DNA from: Vibrio lentus
GTDB taxonomy: Bacteria; Pseudomonadota; Gammaproteobacteria; Enterobacterales; Vibrionaceae
Length of the DNA: 64,000 nt
Direction of reading: 5' to 3'
Assembly: GCF_030409755.1 (NCBI RefSeq)
Contig: NZ_JAUFQE010000001.1
Location: 868,001 to 932,000 of the forward strand
Shown here piece after piece: positions 16,387-25,767 of the stretch. The position numbers and the translations under genes are program-made. Within the stretch, counting starts at the first letter, position 1. Each line of letters opens with the position of its first letter. The notes under the pieces were generated by a model. That model did no database searches. It had not been told where the DNA came from and saw nothing but the letters and a program-made list of their open reading frames with translations.

Positions 16387-19188
16387 TTAGTTATAAGCAT
16401 ATGGTGTCATCTCCATATGAACTGCATAATTAATTAGTTCATCGACATACAGTTTGTTTGCCGTAGTTAGTTGCTCTGGAGACTTAGCAAAAATATATAA
16501 ATAGTCTCCAAGTTTTTTATTTATAATGTCAACACCTGAGTCGTTAAGCTTGTTCTGATAGTTCAATACAATACTACTATCCTTGTATTGTCCCAAGTAG
16601 TAGTAATAAACGCCATCCACTAGAGCTATCTGATAACCTTCACTATTTTCTTCGAATGATGGCATACAGAAGTTATTACCTAAGTTCAAATTATTAACCG
16701 ATGATAGCTCCGGTATTACACATTGATTTTCCTTAGATATAATTTTGTAAGGTTGTTTATCTTTCACTTTAAATTGATACACACCTTCAACCAGTTTATC
16801 AGTAGAAACACAACCTCCACCGATACATTCAACCCCGTCGACCGGGTTTCCATTTATATCACTAAACGTCGATATAAATGATTTTAACTCTGACAACGAC
16901 GTGTCCAAACGAATAACGGTCCCAGGATAACTAGTAGCCGACGTATAAGACTCACCATTGTTATAAAAATCAGAAGCTTCCGTATCAAGCTTGAATTCAT
17001 ATTCATGGAATTCTTTTAACGGATATACTGTCAAAGCGTCTCCACTAACATAAGCGTTGCTTTGTTTTCCATTCTGCTCGGAGTTAACTACCGCCAAGAA
17101 CTTTCCGTCCGAAGATAACTCCCCTGTGTCATTATTTGAAATAAAATACGTAGATGATTTTTCACTCGTAAACTCTATTCCCTGAGATGTTACGATATTA
17201 CTTGTACCAATATATGCAGAAATACTTGTACTGCTACTTGAATTGACATAAGCATAGGAATTTGAGTCAATATACTTATTCTTATAATTCGCAGATAATG
17301 ATAAATCGGCACTGCTTTCGTCTTCAGTAGAATCTTGATAATAAAGACCCGCAGAACTTGATACATTTAAATTATTTCTGTTGATTAGACTACTGGTGAC
17401 TGTATCTCTATGCGATAGCGTAACATCACCACTATCATCTTTTTGTGCTTGTGTACTATGTGTATATGTATTTTTCTGACCTATTGGAATGATTATGGAG
17501 GCCATAACACCATAATTTATATCGCTCGATTCACTTGCTGATAACTCTAAGTTCACCTTTGAGTCCAGTGGTAATGATGATATCTGAACACCACTTCTTG
17601 CAGACCAGCTTTCTGATTCGTTGTTATAGCCATTACTAAAATCTTGATATTGGTTTTTTGTTAATATACCCGATATATATGATGATACATTCCTCGTTAA
17701 GTACTTGTTGTAGTTTACAGATAATGACATATAGTTCGAGTTACTGAATAAAAGGCGAGACAAACTGATATCACCAGTAATATTATCATTTTCACTATCG
17801 AACTTTGTGTAAGATACACTTAGGTTATAAATACCAACATCAAAGTTATAAAAACTAGAGCCATCGTCAAATAACCCTGTTACTGCAGATATCCTGGACA
17901 CTTCTCCTAAAGATAAATGACCACCAACATAATTATAATTGTCTTCCCCTGTAATAAACGAACCGGCACCCAGTGCGAAAAAATCCGTAACTTGATAGCT
18001 CAATTTCCCATTCGTGAACATTGGACTTTCATAATTATCATAAGCAAAGTTGATGGAGTTCTGGTCAAAATCGTCCTCTAGTCCCGTATTCGTCAGGTCT
18101 CTTGATAAATAACCGGCTGTAACATGATAATCTAGTTCTCCGGTTTTAATCGACGAAGAGTCTGTATTGACTATCAACCTATCTTCTGTATAAAACTCTT
18201 CACTGCCATCAAATATTCGAATTGTCGCAGTATAAGTCCCTAATGGTAGCTCGTTATAGTCAAAGTATTCTTGCCCTGCATCCACATTACGACTTAATAG
18301 AACACGGCCTCTATCATCATTGATTTCTAGTCGACCTGCCCTTGAAATGTTTAAATATACTCGTCTAGAAGTAGAAGATGATTTTTTTACTAGCTCTCTC
18401 GTCGATCCTATCGACAACATATAACCAGAAGTCTTACTACTATTTTCTAAAAACTGTGTACTATTCCAAGGACGTTCCTGGTATTTATACCCGACAGAAA
18501 AACGAGCGTTACCAGCAACATAGTTATATGATGAGTCATCTGAACTGAACCCATTGACATCACTAAAGTTTAGATCATTATGCAAATAGCCATACTTACC
18601 AAAACCTGCGTAGTTTTCATGTTGATAAGCATAAGTAGATGTATAATCAGCGTTGTCACTGTAAGAACCAGATAAATTTAGACCATGTGACATAATGACC
18701 GCATTTTGATCGATCTCTTCTTTTACAAATTCTAACTCAGGCTCTTCAATTATCTCTGTTAAGAATTGTGAATTGACATGAAGAATCAATGATTGGCTAT
18801 CTGGCACATAAACAAAGTCATATAAATCAGGTAGTAGACCACATTCACTTCGATAGCCTTTACAATCAAGGCTCGACTCAACCCCATTTACCAAAGTTGT
18901 TGCCATCGCATCGCTAACATCTTTCTCAATGCCAAGTTGATCCGCCAATCCTTGTGCTACAAGTTGTTTTTGTAAAATAGGGATTCTTACTTCATCACCT
19001 GAGGCAAAAGCTTCAGAATAAAATGATTTATTGTTATCCGCGGAAAGAATTAGCTGCATTCTTATCAGCTTCTCTTCAAACATGTCTTCAAAGCCTTCGG
19101 GAACATTTGCGAAGGATTTTGAACTATATACAATAACTGAAGAGAATATGATTAGTAAATTTAAACCAAACCAAAGTCTAATAAACAT
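16387..19188 (-). CDS. Outer-membrane fimbrial usher, TcfC/CS1-like
   Basis: A 933-residue protein with a signal peptide and a long strand-rich barrel. A TcfC-like E-set segment is visible (VYLNISRAGRLEINDDRGRVLLS, then YFDYNELPLGTYTATIRIFDG), which is diagnostic of ushers of the CS1/CFA/I (alternate) class. The C-terminal about 250 residues contain four cysteines (VECIGGGC, NQC, NNFC) in a plug or CTD-like domain. It threads chaperone-pilin complexes through the outer membrane. It overlaps the preceding minor-pilin stop by one to three bases (TAATG). The length is slightly above the 850-900 usual for the class. Confidence 0.8.
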   Translation of the reverse strand: MFIRLWFGLNLLIIFSSVIVYSSKSFANVPEGFEDMFEEKLIRMQLILSADNNKSFYSEAFASGDEVRIPILQKQLVAQGLADQLGIEKDVSDAMATTLVNGVESSLDCKGYRSECGLLPDLYDFVYVPDSQSLILHVNSQFLTEIIEEPELEFVKEEIDQNAVIMSHGLNLSGSYSDNADYTSTYAYQHENYAGFGKYGYLHNDLNFSDVNGFSSDDSSYNYVAGNARFSVGYKYQERPWNSTQFLENSSKTSGYMLSIGSTRELVKKSSSTSRRVYLNISRAGRLEINDDRGRVLLSRNVDAGQEYFDYNELPLGTYTATIRIFDGSEEFYTEDRLIVNTDSSSIKTGELDYHVTAGYLSRDLTNTGLEDDFDQNSINFAYDNYESPMFTNGKLSYQVTDFFALGAGSFITGEDNYNYVGGHLSLGEVSRISAVTGLFDDGSSFYNFDVGIYNLSVSYTKFDSENDNITGDISLSRLLFSNSNYMSLSVNYNKYLTRNVSSYISGILTKNQYQDFSNGYNNESESWSARSGVQISSLPLDSKVNLELSASESSDINYGVMASIIIPIGQKNTYTHSTQAQKDDSGDVTLSHRDTVTSSLINRNNLNVSSSAGLYYQDSTEDESSADLSLSANYKNKYIDSNSYAYVNSSSSTSISAYIGTSNIVTSQGIEFTSEKSSTYFISNNDTGELSSDGKFLAVVNSEQNGKQSNAYVSGDALTVYPLKEFHEYEFKLDTEASDFYNNGESYTSATSYPGTVIRLDTSLSELKSFISTFSDINGNPVDGVECIGGGCVSTDKLVEGVYQFKVKDKQPYKIISKENQCVIPELSSVNNLNLGNNFCMPSFEENSEGYQIALVDGVYYYYLGQYKDSSIVLNYQNKLNDSGVDIINKKLGDYLYIFAKSPEQLTTANKLYVDELINYAVHMEMTPYAYN

Positions 19189-19715
19189 TATAGCTGCAGC
19201 TCCACATTAAACGTAATACGACCATTACAATCTAATGGCTCATCACTCGGTATGTTTTTATTTGTTACTAATTCAAATTCATTGGTAGAGTTTTCATACC
19301 CAGTATTTTTAATATTATTAAATTCAAAATTTGGTATATCTAAAATATCAGAGTAATGCTTTTTATCGATATAGAGATCGACAAAGTCATCATACAGAGT
19401 CTCACCGCTATCATTGAAAACACATTTAGAAGTGAACTCTGATATGTTATAACTGTATTCAAAAGAATCCCCAGAGCTTGTTGGTATATTCGTTCTAACA
19501 TAAGAAAAAAACCGTCCATTTTGAAACGTTTCGTTCTCACGATCATACTTCAATACAATAAACTCATTAGATAGTTCTAGATTGATCGAATAGTCATATA
19601 AATTCGCTCTATTTATTTGTGTGCTTACTGGAAATAAATAACTTTCATAGCCAAAGCTATTGAAGCTAAAAATAAGAAGTGTTAATAAAAAGAGATAATT
19701 TATATATATATTCAT
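19188..19715 (-). CDS. Probable minor fimbrial subunit
   Basis: A 175-residue exported protein (MNIYINYLFLLTLLIFSFNSFG) with two cysteines in the mature part (SKCVF, LDCNGRITF) and a C-terminal strand GRITFNVELQL resembling the end of the major pilin. I chose ATG 19715, which has GAGG 9 nt upstream; an in-frame TTG at 19730 overlaps that site. It sits between the major pilin and the usher. A subunit role is inferred from position, size and the terminal strand. Confidence 0.6.
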   Translation of the reverse strand: MNIYINYLFLLTLLIFSFNSFGYESYLFPVSTQINRANLYDYSINLELSNEFIVLKYDRENETFQNGRFFSYVRTNIPTSSGDSFEYSYNISEFTSKCVFNDSGETLYDDFVDLYIDKKHYSDILDIPNFEFNNIKNTGYENSTNEFELVTNKNIPSDEPLDCNGRITFNVELQL

Positions 19716-19779
19716 TTTCAATAACCTCAAAAAAATAAGGCACTTAACTTAAGTGCCTAAAGAACAATAATATTTTTTC

Positions 19780-20310
19780 TTATGGCAAAGTTGCAATCAT
19801 ATCAACGTTAACAATAATTTCTGTACCAGCAATATCATCTGGAGTTGAGTGTGCAATATCGTTAGCAACATACAGTTGAATAGTTTCGCCTGAGGCAAGT
19901 TGAGTAGCAGATTGTACCTGTGCTTGATCAAGTTCCATGGTAGATACTTGGTCGCCTACTTTGATACTTGGTAGAATTTCAGCCATAGCTGCAGGAAGCA
20001 CATTCACTTGTGATACAGTCCAGTTTGCTGAGGTTAAAGCACCAACCGTCGAACCATCGTAGGCATGAGCTTCTAAAACTACTGGTTTAGTCGTTTCGAA
20101 CGTACCGTCAGCGTTAACCTGCAATGTACCGATGTAAGATGCAGAATCTGTATTACCGCCCGCACCAGTCACTAAGATCTCACCGTTTGCTACAAAGCCT
20201 GGAACGAAACCGCTGAATGTTGCAGCACCCGTTGAAGTATCGCCAGTTGCGGCAAAAGCAGGGACAGCAGTAATAGCAGACAGTAAAGTAATGAGTGTTA
20301 GTTTTTTCAC
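19780..20310 (-). CDS. Major fimbrial subunit (pilin)
   Basis: A 176-residue protein with a classic signal peptide (MKKLTLITLLSAITAVPAFA) and a mature domain free of cysteine with pilin-like ends (ATFSGFVPG at the N-terminus, TEIIVNVDMIATLP at the C-terminus). It is rich in Ala, Thr, Val and Gly. It starts with GTG 20310; the ribosome site AAGG is separated from it by a run of nine A, an unusual arrangement that could allow slipped-strand control of translation. It is the promoter-proximal gene of the operon, as expected for the most abundant subunit. Confidence 0.7.
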   Translation of the reverse strand: MKKLTLITLLSAITAVPAFAATGDTSTGAATFSGFVPGFVANGEILVTGAGGNTDSASYIGTLQVNADGTFETTKPVVLEAHAYDGSTVGALTSANWTVSQVNVLPAAMAEILPSIKVGDQVSTMELDQAQVQSATQLASGETIQLYVANDIAHSTPDDIAGTEIIVNVDMIATLP

Positions 20311-20319
20311 TTTTTTTTT
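20311..20319 (-). repeat. A9 homopolymer between pilin ribosome site and GTG start
   Basis: Nine T on the plus strand (A9 on the coding strand) separate AAGG from GTG. A change of one or two bases would alter the SD-start spacing without touching the protein. Confidence 0.85.
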
Positions 20320-20344
20320 CCTTCGATATATTTATATGTATTGC

Positions 20345-20361
20345 GTTAGCCTCTCGCTAAC
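20345..20361. promoter_or_regulatory. Inverted repeat upstream of the fimbrial operon
   Basis: GTTAGC-CTCTC-GCTAAC, 35-51 nt upstream of the pilin start. A further GTTAGC half-site lies near 20396. It could be an operator for one of the XRE regulators; this is a guess from position. Confidence 0.4.
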
Positions 20362-20781
20362 CAGCCAACACATATTATCCAACGAACTAAGTTTGAGGTT
20401 AGCAAGTTGAAATAACCGAACAACTTATATGCCTAGTCGATGCATTTTTTATAAATTCATTTATTTAGCAAATGAACGATATAATCTAAACACAAGATTA
20501 GCCCTATGCTTAACCTTGTGACTAGCATCAGTTGTTTATATCTATCGAATTTTCTGTCATGCCTAGATATAAATCGAAGTATGATTAGAAATAGTAAGGA
20601 AAATGACTATTTAATAATTAACAAAAAGCGAGAACTGTAGATCGTAATTAGGAACGTTGTTATGTACGATTCAAGCATTGAATCATCATGGAATATAATG
20701 ATCGACGTATTTTTAAGTTAACACTGATAGCTCCGATAAGTGTATTCAAGAAAGTAACGGACTTGGTCCCCCCCTGTTGAT
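20362..20781. other. Long divergent regulatory stretch between fimbria and lectin genes
   Basis: Part of 823 non-coding bases between the pilin and lectin gene 1. It is strongly AT-rich and should hold both promoters. A C7 tract (20768-20774) lies immediately before the start of the duplicated segment at 20782. No coding potential seen. Confidence 0.5.
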
Positions 20782-22685
20782 CTTACATTGATATGAATAG
20801 ACTGTCCTTAATACACGAGGACGTATAAAAATCCGATTTTAGTTAAGCTTTTTATTCGACATAGATAATTTTCACTGGAATTTACCAGTAACGCCAATCG
20901 CCTTAAGTTTTGACTATCGAACACAATATTCATTCAACCTCATATTATTATTTTTGATTTGGACTATGCCATATGCTCCCTACCCAAAACTGAGCGCTAG
21001 GCATATTAACAACCTCCTTATGAGTGCGTGCTAATTTCAAGCCGTTTTGCCTTGTTACTATACGCAACCTAGATATAGAGACGGTAATGTCTAGGTTTTA
21101 TGCCCATAACATTCACTAATGAGTATTTAATACATGATGAGAATAAACACATATGCACCTTTTCATAAGTTATCCCTGTCAGTAGCAATATCATTAGCTC
21201 TGTTTGGGTGTGGTGCATCTAACGACGAAGCAACAACTAACTCCAAACCTGAATCTTCAACGTCAGGAGGGACTCTGTATTATGCTCAGGATATCATCCG
21301 TCAAAGCACTCCAACAGATACCTTTTTTGTTGACTTGTCGAATGGCATGGAATCATCTGATGATTCATCGGTTACATTAACGACAGTGACGCCTTTAAAT
21401 GATAACTATAATTGTGATGTCATATCCCAAAATGCCAATGGCTTCACTATTAGCGCTCAAAATGCAAAAGTGTGTGACTACCGCTATCGAGTTGGCGCTG
21501 TAGCATCTGCTGACATCATGGCGAGCTCTCATAGTAACTACGGAGAAACACCTATTAGCGCTACTTCAGCAACATCAGCAACATCAGCAACATCAGGGGA
21601 TGGTTTTGCTGAAGCAACGGTTCGTGCTGCTGTCGGCGAATCAACGGAGCAGCTTGTACCGATTTCTGGAATGACCTCTTCTTTCACATCAGTACCAATA
21701 GATATTACTAAAGAACTAGGCGACGCAGGCTACTCTCTAGACACAAGCACATATACGTTAGCAACATCGGTTACATTGCCCAATGGTGATACGACAAATT
21801 CAACTGCGATTGCAAACACATCAACTAATACGATTGATTACACCCCCGGGAATGGTATTCCAAGCGGCGTAGAACGGATCCTCTACACATACAGTGATGG
21901 GTCCAATGTGCTGGCTGGCAGTATTGATATCGCAGTCTCTACAGACACAAACAGTGCACCAGTAGCCGAATCTATCAGGAAAACCAGTTTTATAGACCCA
22001 GACTCTGGCGATGAGGTGTCTAAAGCCCCTTATGGCAAGGAGTTAAGATTCGATATAGGCGATCTTATAAGTGATCCTGATGGCGACACTCTTCATCTCG
22101 TTGACGTGCATAGCTTCGGTTCGACAATTGTGATTCCGAGCGATGCGAACAATGATGGTAATTTGTTCAATGATACAGAGTTTGATTTCACTAGCACCCA
22201 ACCAGGTGAGACCTCTATATCCTATGTTGTATCTGACGGTAAAGGAGATTATGCGACAGGGGTTATCCAAGGTTACGTCGGTAACCCGTATGAGCCAATA
22301 GTCTCAACAAGTATCTATCTACCACCGCTACTGTACGCAGATGCTCAAGATGCTTCGATTTCATCTACACCTCAAGTAGGTAACGGTACTACCGCTTTAA
22401 ATGGGATCAAAACGGCATCTCATGACTGGGACACCGCCAATTACTTATGTCTAGCAAAAAAAGCTCGATTACCAAGTACTAGCGAGCTTCAAAGACTATA
22501 TGATGATGGCAATACTAATGGCGATTTGTTTATTAACCATAATTGGCCAGTTGATATTAATTATTGGGCTTCTGACCAAGGAACTGGTGGTTCTAATTAT
22601 CACCGCTCCGTAAATATGTCTAATAAAGCTATTAATACGAATGATGCCAATTCGAGTATTCGTTATACTGCTTGTATCGATGAAA
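20782..22685 (+). repeat. Copy 1 of a large tandem duplication (leader plus lectin gene body)
   Basis: From CTTACATT at 20782 the sequence matches 23469 onward at a constant offset of 2687 bases through about 350 bases of leader and most of the coding region; after the serine/alanine/threonine repeat the offset is 18 smaller. Near-identity ends at about 22686, where the lectin-tip sequence begins. Confidence 0.9.
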
Positions 22686-23110
22686 CTCCTCCGGGGTATC
22701 CAGTTAAATACCTAGGTTACAACTCTGGGACTAAATACCTTTTTGATGTGCGTATCGACACATCTATTTATTTCCGTTGCGGTGCCGTTGTCGATGCGAT
22801 GTACCAACCGGGAGGAGCCCGTATCGGGGGTACTGGAGGGTCTGCAGCCTCTGTGGTTGTGAGAGACGTAGGTCAAATAGCAACTAAGTATGGATATTGG
22901 AGACATGGTAATGGTTACGACATGACTAATGTAAGAATGTGGGATCGAAGTGGCAAAAAAATACTCGATTGTGGTACTGGCTCATATAACGACGGAAATA
23001 CTCAATATTCTTCCAGCTATACCTTAGCCCCAAACGAAATATTAACTGGCTTTGAGGCTAGAGGAGACTCTTTCCTCAATGGGTTCGAACTTTGGATACA
23101 TGTACTTTAA
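21134..23110 (+). CDS. Surface lipoprotein with C-terminal jacalin-like lectin domain, copy 1
   Basis: A 658-residue lipoprotein. The lipobox LFGC puts the acylated cysteine at residue 26, with Gly at +2, so outer-membrane placement is expected. A Ser/Thr-rich region (including four SAT units) and an Ig-like stretch are followed by a cadherin-like module at about 270-390 (SFIDPDSGDEV, ISDPDGDTLHLVDV, ISYVVSDGKG). Next is an adhesion-type module (CLAKKARLPSTSELQRLY, YWASDQGTGG) and a final about 130-residue jacalin-like lectin domain (GGARIGGTGG, NVRMWDRSGKK, ILTGFEARGDSFLNGFELW). It probably binds glycans at the surface. It is almost identical to copy 2 up to residue about 518. Confidence 0.8.
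   Translation: MMRINTYAPFHKLSLSVAISLALFGCGASNDEATTNSKPESSTSGGTLYYAQDIIRQSTPTDTFFVDLSNGMESSDDSSVTLTTVTPLNDNYNCDVISQNANGFTISAQNAKVCDYRYRVGAVASADIMASSHSNYGETPISATSATSATSATSGDGFAEATVRAAVGESTEQLVPISGMTSSFTSVPIDITKELGDAGYSLDTSTYTLATSVTLPNGDTTNSTAIANTSTNTIDYTPGNGIPSGVERILYTYSDGSNVLAGSIDIAVSTDTNSAPVAESIRKTSFIDPDSGDEVSKAPYGKELRFDIGDLISDPDGDTLHLVDVHSFGSTIVIPSDANNDGNLFNDTEFDFTSTQPGETSISYVVSDGKGDYATGVIQGYVGNPYEPIVSTSIYLPPLLYADAQDASISSTPQVGNGTTALNGIKTASHDWDTANYLCLAKKARLPSTSELQRLYDDGNTNGDLFINHNWPVDINYWASDQGTGGSNYHRSVNMSNKAINTNDANSSIRYTACIDETPPGYPVKYLGYNSGTKYLFDVRIDTSIYFRCGAVVDAMYQPGGARIGGTGGSAASVVVRDVGQIATKYGYWRHGNGYDMTNVRMWDRSGKKILDCGTGSYNDGNTQYSSSYTLAPNEILTGFEARGDSFLNGFELWIHVL
21561..21599 (+). repeat. 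In-frame 9-nt tandem repeat in lectin gene 1
   Basis: TCAGCAACA-type units encode repeated Ser-Ala-Thr. Copy 1 has two more units than the equivalent place in copy 2 (near 24250), a difference of 18 nt or six residues. Confidence 0.85.
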
Positions 23111-23468
23111 TTTGTATCAATACCCTTCACTAAGGAAGCATGGATATTTCACGCTAAGCAAGCGGCTAATATCTTAGCGGAAGGTATGAAAGAACACATA
23201 ACAACGTCGATTAGCACAATCTAACATATATAGCCCCCCCCTTATCTAAGCAACACTGAGGGTGGTATTTATAGAATGGATATAAATCGATAAACTGGCA
23301 AGCATCAAACACCTGATATTAAGATAGTATATTGAGATAGTTATACGGCTGCTTTATATACATTAAAATAGTAATAAAGTAGCACTCTCATACGTTCATA
23401 ATTTAAACATGGTTATTGCATTTAACCCTCATCGTATATAATTAAAACATGGTCACGACCAGGTTGAA
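23111..23468. other. Spacer between lectin genes holding a decayed Pmp3-leader copy
   Basis: The segment from about 23275 to 23460 resembles 25948-26130 (for example ATAAA..GATAAACTGGCA, then CA..AAACAC.TGATA.TAAG), although with many differences, and it ends just before the duplicated leader restarts at 23469. It therefore looks like a duplication junction. A C8 tract lies at 23234-23241. No gene is present; the pmp3-type reading frame is not preserved. Confidence 0.7.
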
Positions 23469-25352
23469 CTTACATTAATATGAATAGACTGCCCTTAATA
23501 AACGAGGACGTATAAAAACCTGACTTTAGTGAATCTATTTATTCGACATAGATAATTTTTACTGGAATTTATCAGTAACACCAGTCGCCTTAAGTTTTGA
23601 CTATCGAACACGATATTCATTCAACCTCATATTATTATTTTTGATTTAGACTATGCCATATGCTCCCTACCCAAAACTGAGCGCTAGGCATATTAACAAC
23701 CTCCATATGAGTGCGTGCTAATTTCAAGCCATTTTGCCTTGTTACTATACGCAACCTAGATATAGAGACGGTAATGTCTAGGTTTTATGCCCATAACATT
23801 CACTAATGAGTATTTAATACATGATGAGAATAAACACATATGCACCTTTTCATAAGTTATCCCTATCAGTAGCAATATCATTAGCTCTGTTTGGGTGTGG
23901 TGCATCTAACGACGAAGCAACAACTAACTCCAAACCTGAATCTTCAACGTCAGGAGGGACTCTGTATTATGCTCAGGATATCATCCGTCAAAGCACTCCA
24001 ACAGATACCTTTTTTGTTAACTTGTCGAATGGCATGGAATCATCTGATGATTCATCGGTTACATTAACGACAGTGACGCCTTTAAATGATAACTATAATT
24101 GTGATGTCATATCCCAAAATGCCAATGGCTTTACTATTAGCGCTCAAAATGCAAAAGTGTGTGACTACCGCTATCGAGTTGGCGCTGTAGCATCTGCTAA
24201 CATCATGGCGAGCTCTCATAGTAACTACGGAAAAACACCTATTAGCGCTACTTCAGCAACATCGGGGGATGGTTTTGCTGAAGCAACGGTTCGTGCAGCT
24301 GTCGGCGAATCAACGGAGCAGCTTGTACCGATTTCTGGAGTGACCTCTTCTTTCACATCAGTACCAATAGATATTGCTAAAGAACTAGGCGACGCAGGGT
24401 ACTCTCTAGACACAAGCACATATACGTTAGCAACATCGGTTACATTGCCCAATGGTGATACGACAAATTCAACTGCGATTGCAAACACATCAACTAATAC
24501 GATTGATTACACCCCCGGGAATGGTATTCCAAGCGGCGTAGAACGGATCCTCTACACATACAGTGATGGGTCCAATGTGCTGGCTGGCAGTATTGATATC
24601 GCAGTCTCTACAGACACAAACAGAGCACCAGTAGCCGATTCTATCAGGAAAACCAGTTTTATAGACCCAGACTCTGGCGATGAGGTGCCTAAAGCCCCTT
24701 ATGGCAAGGAGTTAAGATTCGATATAGGCGATCTTATAAGTGATCCTGATGGCGACACTCTTCATCTCGTTGACGTGCATAGCTTCGGTTCGACAATTGT
24801 GATTCCGAACGATGCGAACAATGATGGTAACTCGCTCAATGATACAGAGTTTGATTTCACTAGCACCCAACCAGGTGAAACCTCTATATCCTATGTTGTA
24901 TCTGACGGTAAAGGGGGGTATGCAACTGGGGTTATCCAAGGTTACGTCGGTAACCCGTATGAACCAATAGTTTCAGTAGATATCTACCTACCACCGCTAC
25001 TGTACGCAGATACTCAAGATGCTTCGATTTCATCTACACCTCAAGTAGGTAACGGTACTACCGCTTTAAATGGGGTCAAAACGGCATCTCATGACTGGGA
25101 CACCGCCAATTACTTGTGCCTTGCCAAAGGAGCTCGATTACCAAGTACTAGCGAGCTTCAAAATCTATATGATGATGGCAATACTAATGGCGATTTGTTT
25201 ATTAACCATAATTGGCCAGTTGATATTAATTATTGGGCTTCTGACCAAGGAACTGGTGGATCTAATTATCACCGCTCCGTAAATATGTCTAATAAAGCTA
25301 TTAATACGAATGATGCCAAATCGAGTATTCGTTATACTGCTTGTATCGATGA
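23469..25352 (+). repeat. Copy 2 of the large tandem duplication
   Basis: Matches 20782-22685 with scattered substitutions and one 18-nt shortening. Divergence starts abruptly after the codons for DETPPGYPV. Confidence 0.9.
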
Positions 25353-25767
25353 AACACCTCCGGGATACCCTGTACAGTTTTGGGGCTATAATACTGGTAG
25401 TGATTATTTATTTGACACTCGTATTAACTCAGAGGTTGTGTTTAAGTGCGGTGGTATCGTCGATTCAATATCTCAAGTTGGAGGAGAGCATATTGGAGGG
25501 AGTGGAGGACATACTACATTCGTCATAAGTATGATCGACGTCAGAACAATAAAAACCACCTGGGGAAACACAAATTTTGGTAACACTATAGCTAGAATTG
25601 AGATGTGGGATGAAGGTAATACAAAATTAATGCAATGTGGCAACGGTGATATCTCAGGGTACTCTAGCGACTCATATACACTAAATTCTGCTGAAACATT
25701 GACTGGATTTAGAGCTTTGGGAGGCTCATACGTTAATGGGATTGAACTCTGGATCGATCATCTTTAA
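23821..25767 (+). CDS. Surface lipoprotein with C-terminal jacalin-like lectin domain, copy 2
   Basis: A 648-residue paralog of the 21134 gene with the same signal peptide, lipobox cysteine (26), Ig/cadherin-like and adhesion modules. Within about the first 510 residues only a few positions differ (for example D/N in FFV-LSNG, S/R in TN-APV). The last about 130 residues are clearly diverged but keep the jacalin-like pattern (GGEHIGGSGG, RIEMWDEGNTK, LTGFRALGGSYVNGIELW). Both have the same upstream leader, so they probably share regulation. The pattern suggests duplication followed by replacement or fast evolution of the sugar-binding end. Confidence 0.8.
   Translation: MMRINTYAPFHKLSLSVAISLALFGCGASNDEATTNSKPESSTSGGTLYYAQDIIRQSTPTDTFFVNLSNGMESSDDSSVTLTTVTPLNDNYNCDVISQNANGFTISAQNAKVCDYRYRVGAVASANIMASSHSNYGKTPISATSATSGDGFAEATVRAAVGESTEQLVPISGVTSSFTSVPIDIAKELGDAGYSLDTSTYTLATSVTLPNGDTTNSTAIANTSTNTIDYTPGNGIPSGVERILYTYSDGSNVLAGSIDIAVSTDTNRAPVADSIRKTSFIDPDSGDEVPKAPYGKELRFDIGDLISDPDGDTLHLVDVHSFGSTIVIPNDANNDGNSLNDTEFDFTSTQPGETSISYVVSDGKGGYATGVIQGYVGNPYEPIVSVDIYLPPLLYADTQDASISSTPQVGNGTTALNGVKTASHDWDTANYLCLAKGARLPSTSELQNLYDDGNTNGDLFINHNWPVDINYWASDQGTGGSNYHRSVNMSNKAINTNDAKSSIRYTACIDETPPGYPVQFWGYNTGSDYLFDTRINSEVVFKCGGIVDSISQVGGEHIGGSGGHTTFVISMIDVRTIKTTWGNTNFGNTIARIEMWDEGNTKLMQCGNGDISGYSSDSYTLNSAETLTGFRALGGSYVNGIELWIDHL

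Noticed and set aside
23199-23208. TAACAACGTC after lectin gene 1 matches ten bases of Qrr-complementary sequence
   Set aside because: It lies in a 3' region far from any start codon, and a ten-base match in 64 kb is not significant by itself.
23191-23240. Possible integron attC site in the lectin spacer
   Set aside because: The core GTTRRRY/RYYYAAC pair and the long palindromic body are absent.
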